From Vibrio hepatarius (GTDB lineage Bacteria > Pseudomonadota > Gammaproteobacteria > Enterobacterales > Vibrionaceae), in contig NZ_JAATOO010000008.1 in the NCBI RefSeq assembly GCF_011806575.1, forward strand, positions 1 through 64,000: DNA of 64,000 bases, read 5' to 3'. Below, piece by piece: positions 47,018-54,441 of this stretch (position 1 is its first letter; the number at the start of each line of letters is the position of its first letter). The position numbers and the translations under genes are program-made. Below the pieces are notes generated by a model, which worked only from the letters and a program-made list of their open reading frames with translations, did not search any database and was not told the DNA's origin.

Positions 47018-47141
47018 TGAATCAGTCCTTTACCGCAATACTGCTTTAATAACTTCGCATTATATGAACAGCAGCTTAACTAACTCTACTAAAAGTAGCA
47101 AAACTCATGCTGTTTGTGGGCACTGGTCACATTAATAATAA

Positions 47142-48611
47142 TTATGATAATAGCTCACGAAGAGTCATTGGAGATTGCGTTAATCCTAGGTTCTGCGCGG
47201 CTGTTTGCCCATTTTTGTCTTGATAGCATAGGTTATGCCAAGCGCGGAAAATATCAAGCATTGGTAGTAAGCCACCAGGACGTAGCTTACGCCTTGGTTC
47301 ATTAATAAAGCTTTCAAATAGAGTCTGGAATCGTTGTTGATAAAAAGCGGCTTTTCGAATTGACGCTTTCTTAAGCCACAACTCAGGCTGATTATGCTCT
47401 CCCGCCAAGTAACAGATGCCTTTTGAGTTGTGATCGACGGTCGCAATCGCCCAGCGATCGCGCCACCACCCCATATGGACGATGTCGACTTTATCCACGT
47501 CGTTGTCTGGGTTCCAATTCGTGTCTTCCTCGACGTACATCAAATCGACATTGCGTGCTTGAATTCTTGGCAGACAAACACTCAATGCCGCAGAGCGGAC
47601 AACAGGGTCTTGCGGCAGATAAATTGAAACTTGAGCGTCTTGCTGGCACATATCGAGTACGTGCAAGAAATGGGCGTAGGACGTATATGGTGGACGAATC
47701 AACGCGCCTTTAGACGGGTAATTAAATATCGATAAGTTCCCCATTGGGTCTTCGACATTACCACGAGCAAGGATAGTTTGGTACTTTTGGTCGATTCGCT
47801 CTTTGAGCACAGGGGACGGACTTGGTACCGGCATATTGGCTTCAGACGAGTGCTCGCGTGAAACGAATCTTGCGGGTGTTTGGTATGGGTCGTGATCGAC
47901 ACAGCCAAGCGGTTCTTCATCTGCCGCGTAGTTAACGTGTTGGCACAGAATATAGCCACTGTGCGCTTCGCCCGTGACAAACCACAATACGCCATTGTTG
48001 CTCTTAGGTTGAAGTGCGGTGTAGTGGGATGCTAGCTCGTAACTGCTGGCATGGTTGACCCAGCGCGCATCGAACATTGCAAGTTTGCGTCGACAGCGGC
48101 TGGCAATGTGGACCAGATGGTCGTAAAACGTCTTTGGGTTGATCTCTAACTTGCGGCAGATCTCGCGTACCGAGTAGCCCATAAAGAGCAAGCCAAGGAG
48201 ATTTTCTTGAAACTGGAGTTTTTTATTGGCACCTGACCATTTGTCTACAAACGTCGAGTGGCAGTCTTTGCATCGATAACGTTGGCGGTCACCGCTGTAG
48301 CCAAAAGCGTGGTAAAGGTGTTTGTGGGTGTGAACCGATAGGCCAAAGTTCGCGCAGTCGTTGTTGCGACAGGCAGGAAGACCATCGCTGTGTAGGTGTC
48401 GTAAACGGTGCAGCTCGTTGAGAACTTCACGGTTGTTAAGTAAGGGGGGGAAAGCACCACATTCTCGGCATACCATCGCAGGTCGCTTAGGGTTAGCATG
48501 TTGCACGACGTAACGATGTGCATCACTCATTCCAAAGTTGTCACACGCCAATGTTTTACAAAAGTTGAGCTGTAACCCGTCTGCTTCCGTTGGCAGTTTG
48601 CCAGATGTCAC
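47142..48611 (-). CDS. Transposase-derived zinc-ribbon protein (domesticated)
   Basis: The GTG start at 48611 follows a GAGGGGGAGAA ribosome binding site; the protein has 489 residues. Two zinc-ribbon modules repeat the pattern C-x4-C-x-N-F-G ... C-x2-C (about residues 18-52 and 80-125). The second ends in YRCKDCHSTF, like IS1-type InsA. A helix-turn-helix follows (YSVREICRKLEINPKTFYDHL). The rest looks like a DDE-type catalytic fold with a C-terminal AWHNLCYQDKNGQTAAQNLGL that resembles the H-x-x-x-x-x-x-x-P-x-x-A-x-x-G-L tail of IS transposases. No terminal inverted repeats or target duplication were seen. It follows deoD on the same strand, so a host function is likely. Confidence 0.68.
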   Translation of the reverse strand: MTSGKLPTEADGLQLNFCKTLACDNFGMSDAHRYVVQHANPKRPAMVCRECGAFPPLLNNREVLNELHRLRHLHSDGLPACRNNDCANFGLSVHTHKHLYHAFGYSGDRQRYRCKDCHSTFVDKWSGANKKLQFQENLLGLLFMGYSVREICRKLEINPKTFYDHLVHIASRCRRKLAMFDARWVNHASSYELASHYTALQPKSNNGVLWFVTGEAHSGYILCQHVNYAADEEPLGCVDHDPYQTPARFVSREHSSEANMPVPSPSPVLKERIDQKYQTILARGNVEDPMGNLSIFNYPSKGALIRPPYTSYAHFLHVLDMCQQDAQVSIYLPQDPVVRSAALSVCLPRIQARNVDLMYVEEDTNWNPDNDVDKVDIVHMGWWRDRWAIATVDHNSKGICYLAGEHNQPELWLKKASIRKAAFYQQRFQTLFESFINEPRRKLRPGGLLPMLDIFRAWHNLCYQDKNGQTAAQNLGLTQSPMTLRELLS

Positions 48612-48636
48612 TATTCTCCCCCTCGGGATTATTCAG

Positions 48637-48660
48637 GCTGCCAGAACGAACTCTGGCAGC
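48637..48660 (-). terminator. Hairpin between deoD and the downstream gene
   Basis: GCTGCCAGA and TCTGGCAGC arms (9 bp) with a 6-nt loop. No T run follows, so it may pause or stabilise RNA rather than terminate. Confidence 0.45.
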
Positions 48661-48673
48661 AAAGGTAAAGCGA

Positions 48674-49384
48674 TTAGATGTTGATTGCAGTTTCAAGAGC
48701 AACTTTCATCATGTCATTGAACGACTTTTGACGTTCTTCTGAGCTTAGTTTTTCACCACGGATGATGTGGTCAGATACAGTTAGAATAGTTAGTGCTTTT
48801 GCACCTAGGTCTGCTGCAACGCCGTAGATACCTGCTGCTTCCATATCTACACCTAGGATGCCTAGTTTTTCCATCTTCTCGAAGATGTCGGCTTCAGGTG
48901 TGTAGAAAAGGTCTGCAGAGAATACGTTACCGACTTTCACAGGTACGTTTTGAGCACGTGCTTGGTTAACCGCTTCTTCTAGTAGACCGTAGTCAGCGAT
49001 TGCTGCGAAGTCATGGTTGTTGAAACGGATACGGTTCACTTTAGAGTCTGTAGAAGCGCCCATACCGATAACAACGTCCATTAGTTTTACGTCGTCACGT
49101 ACTGCACCACAGCTACCCACGCGGATTACGTTTTTAACGCCGTACTCAGCGATCAGTTCGTGTGTGTAGATACAGCATGAAGGAATACCCATACCGTGAC
49201 CCATTACTGATACTTTTTTACCTTTGTAAGTGCCAGTAAAACCGAACATGTTACGAACATCACAAACTTGTTTTACATCTTCCAAGAATGTCTCTGCGAT
49301 GTACTTAGCGCGAAGCGGGTCGCCTGGCATCAGTACAGTTTCAGCGAAATCACCTGGTTGAGCGTTAATATGTGGGGTTGCCAT
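48674..49384 (-). CDS. deoD: Purine nucleoside phosphorylase
   Basis: DeoD cleaves purine (deoxy)nucleosides with phosphate to base and ribose-1-phosphate. The 236-residue protein starts [23 protein letters not shown], the usual DeoD opening, and has [20 protein letters not shown], the [25 protein letters not shown] core with the conserved Met-Glu, and the Asp of TVSDHI. It is the hexameric type. Many vibrios carry a second deoD outside the main deo operon, as here: no deoC/A/B is adjacent. Confidence 0.97.
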   Translation of the reverse strand: MATPHINAQPGDFAETVLMPGDPLRAKYIAETFLEDVKQVCDVRNMFGFTGTYKGKKVSVMGHGMGIPSCCIYTHELIAEYGVKNVIRVGSCGAVRDDVKLMDVVIGMGASTDSKVNRIRFNNHDFAAIADYGLLEEAVNQARAQNVPVKVGNVFSADLFYTPEADIFEKMEKLGILGVDMEAAGIYGVAADLGAKALTILTVSDHIIRGEKLSSEERQKSFNDMMKVALETAINI

Positions 49385-49639
49385 AGTTGTTACTCCAAGT
49401 TTACTAGTAATTCAGAATCTGATTACTAATTTTGTTGATTCTCAAAAATCTGTTGAGGCAATACTAGCTAGCAATACTTGTTCTCCTTGAGAAGTATGTC
49501 ACAAAACCACCCCTTAGATCGTTAAAGTAAAGAGTTAATAACGTTTTCTGTTGAAAGTGGTAAAGCAATCGATTCGGAAAAACGATTGCCTCAGCTGCTC
49601 AATTTAAAATCGGTCAACGAAAGCAAAAATCACAGGGTG

Positions 49640-49662
49640 TGTACAAAAATTATTTTTGTACA
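49640..49662 (+). promoter_or_regulatory. LitR-like operator 1
   Basis: TGTACA-N11-TGTACA; the 10-nt arms TGTACAAAAA and TTTTTGTACA are perfect inverted repeats around a 3-nt centre. It lies about 45 bp upstream of the second operator and resembles sites described for LitR/PplR-type MerR regulators. Confidence 0.6.
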
Positions 49663-49684
49663 ATGCGTTTGTTTATGCTAGAAC

Positions 49685-49710
49685 TTATACAAGAATTAAA
49701 ATTGTATAAT
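49685..49710 (+). promoter_or_regulatory. LitR-like operator 2 overlapping a TATAAT box
   Basis: TATACA-N11-TGTATA, with perfect 8-nt arms TTATACAA/TTGTATAA. The right arm overlaps a TATAAT -10 sequence (49705-49710), 20 nt upstream of the ATG at 49730, so a bound regulator should repress. Confidence 0.65.
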
Positions 49711-49729
49711 AATTCGTTTGGAGATTGGC

Positions 49730-50680
49730 ATGAGCAACAACATTAATATTGGCATCAGTTCCTGTGTTCTGGGTGAAAAAGTGCGCTTTGACTCTGGCCA
49801 TAAAGTGAGCAAGTTTGTGACGAAAGAACTGGCGCCTTTTTTCGAGTTCGTTTCCGTTTGTCCTGAAGTGGGCATGGGTATGCCGGTTCCTAGACCGACA
49901 ATACGCCTAATCTCAAACGAGGAGCGTCTGGCATTGGTAGAAACTAAAGACCCGACTAAGGACCACACGCAAGCTATGGTGGAGTACTCGAAGAGTAAAG
50001 TCGCTGAGCTTGAAGAGGCACAATTATGCGGTTATATCGTATGTGCTAAGTCACCCACTTGTGGCATGGAGCGTGTCAAGGTATATAAAGATAACGGTGC
50101 CGAAAACATTGGCGTCGGGTTGTATACCAACGAGTTGATGCAAAAGATGCCTTGGCTGCCAGTAGAAGAAGACGGCCGACTGAATGACCCAATCCTCAAA
50201 GAGAACTTCATCACACGTGTCTTTACACTGTATGACTTTTATCAGTCGGTTAGCAACGATCTCAGTCGTGGCAGTATCATTGCATTTCATTCCCGTTATA
50301 AACTGACCCTCATGGCGCATCACCCTAATTCATACAAAGAGTTAGGTCGACTGGTCGCAAACATCAAAGATTACGAACTCGAGGAGTTTTACCAACTGTA
50401 TCGAGTGGGTTTGATGAAGGCGATGGCTTACCGTGCGACACGAAAAAATAACACCAATGTCTTGATGCACTTGCAAGGGTATTTTAAGCGCAATCTGGAC
50501 AAGAAAGAGAAAGCAGAGCTACGCCAAGTGATAGATGACTATCGAGTTGGTCTGCTGCCACTACTCGCGCCATTGACGCTGATTAAGCACTATTTAAAGA
50601 CACATCCAGACGAGTACCTAGAGCAACAAAAATACTTGGAACCTTACCCACAGGAGTTACGTTTACGTTATGGGCTGTAG
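49730..50680 (+). CDS. DUF523-DUF1722 fusion protein (YbgA-like)
   Basis: The 316-residue protein fuses an N-terminal DUF523 domain (about residues 1-150) to a C-terminal DUF1722 domain (about 190-310). DUF523 includes TudS, a [4Fe-4S] thiouracil desulfidase. The three key cysteines are visible in ISSCVLGEKVRFD, SVCPEVGMGMPVPRPT and KSPTCGMERVK. The C-terminal half matches the YbgA type, which lies beside phr in E. coli. ATG 49730 follows TTGGAGA. It opens an operon with a MerR regulator and photolyase, so it likely serves damage or light response. Substrate unknown. Confidence 0.82.
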   Translation: MSNNINIGISSCVLGEKVRFDSGHKVSKFVTKELAPFFEFVSVCPEVGMGMPVPRPTIRLISNEERLALVETKDPTKDHTQAMVEYSKSKVAELEEAQLCGYIVCAKSPTCGMERVKVYKDNGAENIGVGLYTNELMQKMPWLPVEEDGRLNDPILKENFITRVFTLYDFYQSVSNDLSRGSIIAFHSRYKLTLMAHHPNSYKELGRLVANIKDYELEEFYQLYRVGLMKAMAYRATRKNNTNVLMHLQGYFKRNLDKKEKAELRQVIDDYRVGLLPLLAPLTLIKHYLKTHPDEYLEQQKYLEPYPQELRLRYGL

Positions 50681-51467
50681 TGAAAAATTGTACGCCATCC
50701 GAGAAGTTTCAGAGTTAACCGGAGTTAAGCCGGTGACTCTGCGTGCGTGGCAACGTCGTTATAACTTGGTTCAGCCACAAAGAACAGAGAAAGGCCACCG
50801 CCTATATACCGATCAAGACATCGCGTTGATCAAATTGATCCAGAGCTGGCTTGGTAAAGGGGTTTCGATAGGGAAAGTGAAAGGCCTTTTGGAAGCTAAC
50901 ATGACGCCAAGTGGTGTGGGTACCGAGCAATCTGAATACTTAGAAGAGGTCGAGCCGTTACTCAATGCGCTCGCGTCACTTCGCCGTTCGAAAGCAGAGT
51001 CGGTCATTAACACCGTTTTGAAAGAGTACCCGCTTGAGGTAGTAGAGACTCAGTTTGTCTCACCGATTTTAGTCGCCTTGCGATCGATCAAACGTGCGCA
51101 GCGCATTTTGCAACTGAGTCTGTTTACGTCGCTGATAGTCTCTAAACTTGAGTCGATCATCGAATCCGAAAATAAAGCCGCGAAATCGGGTAAATGTTTG
51201 CTGATTAACTGTGGTGACAGTCGCGACATTGCCAGCCGTTTATGGGCGGCTCATCTTTCTGATAAAAGCTGGAATGTCACTTTGATGGACAACGTGGAAG
51301 ACGTATCAGGGTTAATCGATGTCAATTTAGCCGACAACTATCAAGCGCTGGCTATTTACAGTGAAAAGCCTTTATCCGAACAACAAAAGTCCGCTATTCG
51401 TCAGGTACAAGAACGTTTTGATGGGAAATGCTTCTTGTCTGACGTGCTGAATGCAACGCAGGATTGA
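50670..51467 (+). CDS. MerR-family regulator, LitR-like without B12 motif
   Basis: The 265-residue protein has an N-terminal MerR winged helix (about residues 6-75; YAIREVSELTGVKPVTLRAW, HRLYTDQDIALIK) and a C-terminal region resembling the B12-binding/helical domain of LitR/CarH. The cobalamin motif D-x-H-x-x-G is not present, so it is likely a class that relies on another light sensor, as reported for PplR proteins of Pseudomonas. It overlaps the DUF523 gene by 11 nt and ends 2 nt before phr. It probably binds the two operators at the head of the operon and autoregulates. Confidence 0.82.
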   Translation: MGCSEKLYAIREVSELTGVKPVTLRAWQRRYNLVQPQRTEKGHRLYTDQDIALIKLIQSWLGKGVSIGKVKGLLEANMTPSGVGTEQSEYLEEVEPLLNALASLRRSKAESVINTVLKEYPLEVVETQFVSPILVALRSIKRAQRILQLSLFTSLIVSKLESIIESENKAAKSGKCLLINCGDSRDIASRLWAAHLSDKSWNVTLMDNVEDVSGLIDVNLADNYQALAIYSEKPLSEQQKSAIRQVQERFDGKCFLSDVLNATQD

Positions 51468-51469
51468 TT

Positions 51470-52897
51470 ATGAACTTAGTGTGGTTCAGACGCGATTTGC
51501 GCGTAGACGATAACAGCGCACTCCTTGCCGCGATTAATACGAAAAAGCCGGTTGTTGCCGTCTTCATTGCGACACCGTCTACATGGCAACAACATGATTT
51601 AGCACCGATCCAAGCGGATTTTATCTATCGCCGATTGTTTGAATTGCAGCAAGACTTGGCGAGCTTGAATATCCCGTTTTTATACGCAGAAGTGGCGAGT
51701 TTCAACGACAGCGCTGACAAGGTTGAGGAGTTGGCAGACGAGTTGGGTTGCGACGATGTGTACTTGAATAAAGAGTACGAGCTGAATGAAGTTAGGCGTG
51801 ATGAGCGCTTAGCACAAGCGTTATTGACGCGAGATAATGCGCTTCATTGCTTTGATGACAAATGCATCCTCAATCCGGGTTCGGTCGTCAATAAGCAAAA
51901 CCAGTACTTTAAAGTCTTTACTCCGTTTAAAAAGGCCTATCTAAGTCAGCTATCGCTTGCTCCTGTTGTGCCACATAAAGCAGTTGAAGCGGTATTGCCA
52001 CCAGAGTCGTTACACACTAGTGAATACCGGTTTAGCCAAAGTAGTACCTTCAGTTATCCGCGCGTTTCGAGTGAAGATTATGCTGTCGATACGGAAAGCA
52101 TTTATCAAACATTGCGCCGTTTCAATCGTGAAGATGTGGATGACTACAAAGATAAGCGAGATTTTCCTGCCATAGAAGGAACGAGCCGCTTGTCGCCTTA
52201 TTTGGCAATTGGTGCGCTGTCGGTACGTCAATGTATGGCTCGTGTCTTGTACCAGCAGTCGATGCCGCTGAGTGCGGGACGTGAAACATGGCAAAGTGAG
52301 TTGATCTGGCGTGAGTTCTACCAGCACTTGGTCTATTTCGAACCAAAGTTGAGTATGGGCAAGAGTTTCCTTGAATGGGGTAAACAGCTCCGCTGGGAAA
52401 ATTCGCAAATCCGTATCGAGGCATGGAAAACCGGTACTACGGGTTATCCGATTGTCGATGCCGCGATGAAACAGCTCAACCATACCGGTTGGATGCATAA
52501 CCGTTTACGAATGATTGTCGCGAGTTTTCTGATTAAAGATCTGCAAGTAGATTGGCGGATAGGGGAAGCGTATTTCATGAGTAAGTTGATTGACGGTGAT
52601 TACCCAGCCAACAACGGTGGTTGGCAATGGTGCGCGTCAACTGGTTGTGACGGGCAACCTTACTTCCGCATCTTCAACCCGGTTACCCAAGGAGAGCGGT
52701 TTGATGCCGATGGCAGTTTTGTTCGACGCTGGATTCCAGAGCTTGCTTCTGTACCGGATAAGTATGTTCATCAACCGTGGAAATGGAGCAATGTTAGCGC
52801 GCTGTCATATCCATCACCAATAGTTGATCATAAGGCGCAAAGAGAGATAACCTTGCTAAATTACAAAAACGCTAAGGATACTTTGGATGCTACGTAA
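51470..52897 (+). CDS. phr: Deoxyribodipyrimidine (CPD) photolyase
   Basis: The photolyase uses FAD and blue light to split UV-induced cyclobutane pyrimidine dimers. From ATG 51470 (AGGATTGATT upstream) it has 475 residues with an N-terminal antenna-binding Rossmann domain (NLVWFRRDLRVDDN; LYAEVASF) and the C-terminal FAD domain: GTSRLSPYLAIGALSVRQC, TGYPIVDAAMKQL, TGWMHNRLRMIVASFL and the NNGGWQWCASTGCD motif with the electron-transfer Trp. It is a class I CPD type. It overlaps the L,D-transpeptidase gene by 11 nt. Confidence 0.96.
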   Translation: MNLVWFRRDLRVDDNSALLAAINTKKPVVAVFIATPSTWQQHDLAPIQADFIYRRLFELQQDLASLNIPFLYAEVASFNDSADKVEELADELGCDDVYLNKEYELNEVRRDERLAQALLTRDNALHCFDDKCILNPGSVVNKQNQYFKVFTPFKKAYLSQLSLAPVVPHKAVEAVLPPESLHTSEYRFSQSSTFSYPRVSSEDYAVDTESIYQTLRRFNREDVDDYKDKRDFPAIEGTSRLSPYLAIGALSVRQCMARVLYQQSMPLSAGRETWQSELIWREFYQHLVYFEPKLSMGKSFLEWGKQLRWENSQIRIEAWKTGTTGYPIVDAAMKQLNHTGWMHNRLRMIVASFLIKDLQVDWRIGEAYFMSKLIDGDYPANNGGWQWCASTGCDGQPYFRIFNPVTQGERFDADGSFVRRWIPELASVPDKYVHQPWKWSNVSALSYPSPIVDHKAQREITLLNYKNAKDTLDAT

Positions 52898-53789
52898 GCT
52901 GATTGCGCTAGGTTGCAGCATATTTGCTTGTAATGTATTTGCCGCAAGTTATGAACTGCCGCCTGAAGGAAGCAATATTGTTGGACGTACGCAATATCAC
53001 AAGATAAGTGAAGGTGAGACGTTGGCGGAGATCGCCAAACAATATGATGTGGGCTTTTTGCCATTAATGGCGGCGAATAAGGGCGTAGACCCTTTCCTAC
53101 CGCAAGTGGATTATGTCTTGACGATCCCGACGCAAGTGATACTACCAAACGTTGAGAGACAAGGTGTTGTGGTTAACCTTGCGGAGCTGCGTCTGTACTA
53201 TTTTGAGCCTAACTCCAATATCGTGCATATTTTCCCTGTCGGTATCGGTCGTGTCGGGCGTGATACTCCGGTGATGCAAACCTCGATCAGCCAAAAACGT
53301 CCTAACCCTACATGGACGCCTCCGGCTTCAATTCGCCAGGAGTACCGTGCGAAAGGGATTGAGCTTCCAGATGTTGTACAAGCAGGACCAGACAACCCGT
53401 TAGGTGAATATGCTCTTCGTTTAGCTTACGGCTACGGTGAATACCTTATCCACGGTACCAATAAAGACTTTGGTATTGGTTTGCGCGTAAGTGCGGGATG
53501 TATCCGTATGGAGCCAAAAGATATTGAATGGTTGTTCACAAAAGTGACATTGGGCGAGAAGGTTCGCATCATCAATGAACCAATCAAAGTGTCACTGGAA
53601 CCAGATCGCAGTGTGTTTGTTGAAGCGCATGAACCGTTAACTCGCAGTGATGGTGTAAAAGAAGCGCTAACTGTACCGCAAGAGCTAAGCTGGTGGTTGA
53701 AAGAGTTTGATCATTCAGAAGTCAAAGCGAGAGCCGTGATTGCCGCACAAAATGGGGTGCCGGTTGAGATAGTTCCTCCTTCTTTTTAA
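52887..53789 (+). CDS. L,D-transpeptidase with LysM domain (YbiS/ErfK type)
   Basis: The 300-residue exported enzyme has a signal peptide (to about residue 20), a LysM-like domain (YHKISEGETLAEIAKQY, about 38-82) and a YkuD domain (about 90-240) with the catalytic pattern HGTNKDFGIGLRVSAGCIRM. Such enzymes attach Lpp to peptidoglycan or make 3-3 cross-links. The lpp gene is immediately convergent, which supports an Lpp-anchoring role. It overlaps phr by 11 nt, so it may be co-transcribed with the light operon. Confidence 0.92.
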   Translation: MLRKLIALGCSIFACNVFAASYELPPEGSNIVGRTQYHKISEGETLAEIAKQYDVGFLPLMAANKGVDPFLPQVDYVLTIPTQVILPNVERQGVVVNLAELRLYYFEPNSNIVHIFPVGIGRVGRDTPVMQTSISQKRPNPTWTPPASIRQEYRAKGIELPDVVQAGPDNPLGEYALRLAYGYGEYLIHGTNKDFGIGLRVSAGCIRMEPKDIEWLFTKVTLGEKVRIINEPIKVSLEPDRSVFVEAHEPLTRSDGVKEALTVPQELSWWLKEFDHSEVKARAVIAAQNGVPVEIVPPSF

Positions 53790-53801
53790 AATAAGCCGAA
53801 T

Positions 53802-53833
53802 AAAAAAAGGGTCTGCAATGCAGACCCTTTTTT
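53802..53833. terminator. Bidirectional terminator between L,D-transpeptidase and lpp
   Basis: AAAGGGTCTGC and GCAGACCCTTT arms with an AAT loop and T runs on both strands. Confidence 0.92.
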
Positions 53834-53848
53834 AATAATAGTGACTAA

Positions 53849-54097
53849 TTACTTAGTGTAAGACTGAGCAATGTTGTCGATACGCTCGTTAGCGCGTGCT
53901 GCTTCTTCTTGAGCTGCCATTGCCGCATCGCCAGATTTACGAACGTCAGATTGAAGTGCCTGAACGTCTTGGCTTAGTTGGCTAACTTGGTTGCTTAGCT
54001 CGTCCATTTTTGCTGTTGTTTCTTCATCTGGACCAGAAGCACAGCCAGCTAGTAGAAGAACCGACGACGCTGCAGCTGCGATCAACATTTTGTTCAT
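53849..54097 (-). CDS. lpp: Major outer membrane (Braun-type) lipoprotein
   Basis: From ATG 54097 (AAGGAG upstream) the product is 82 residues: a lipoprotein signal with LAGC, then a heptad-repeat helix (MDELSNQVSQLSQDVQALQSDV region) and a C-terminal Ser-Tyr-Thr-Lys, whose terminal Lys would be joined to peptidoglycan. It anchors the outer membrane to the wall. The longer frame starting at 54166 would put 23 residues before the signal. The matching L,D-transpeptidase is convergent across a shared terminator. Confidence 0.94.
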   Translation of the reverse strand: MNKMLIAAAASSVLLLAGCASGPDEETTAKMDELSNQVSQLSQDVQALQSDVRKSGDAAMAAQEEAARANERIDNIAQSYTK

Positions 54098-54441
54098 AAT
54101 TGAACTCCTTGCGTTTTTAGTATCAATGTGGAACGTCCCATACCTTATAATCGTATAGTAACGCATATTAGTGTAGTGGTAATTCTAAGCTTCCAAAAGC
54201 AGAATAAAGTTAAAAAAACCCAAGTTTTTAAGCAATTATCAAATAAATTGACTTATGTCTCATTGGTGAGAGCAAAAAATGCACAGGTTATTGAGTGAAA
54301 TTTACGCTTTATAAGTCCGTCAAGAGTTTATTTTCTGTGATCACTATCCACTTTGTTCAAATGTGGGTATCATAGCCTGTTTTCAAATTTATCACGTTCT
54401 GAACGGCTGCAATGTACCGGTAGAACAGACCTGCTGCACAG
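54098..54441. other. 344-nt divergent intergenic region
   Basis: AT-rich promoter region between lpp (minus) and the helicase gene (plus). I see no gene, clear operator or terminator. Confidence 0.5.

Larger units (their letters stand above)
49385..49729. other. 345-nt intergenic region upstream of the light operon
   Basis: It holds the deoD promoter (minus) and, at its right end, the two matched inverted repeats and TATAAT of the DUF523 operon. Confidence 0.75.

Noticed and set aside
47142..48611. Reading the 489-aa protein as an active insertion sequence
   Set aside because: No terminal inverted repeats or target-site duplication seen, a strong host-like ribosome binding site and co-orientation with deoD; kept as a domesticated gene.
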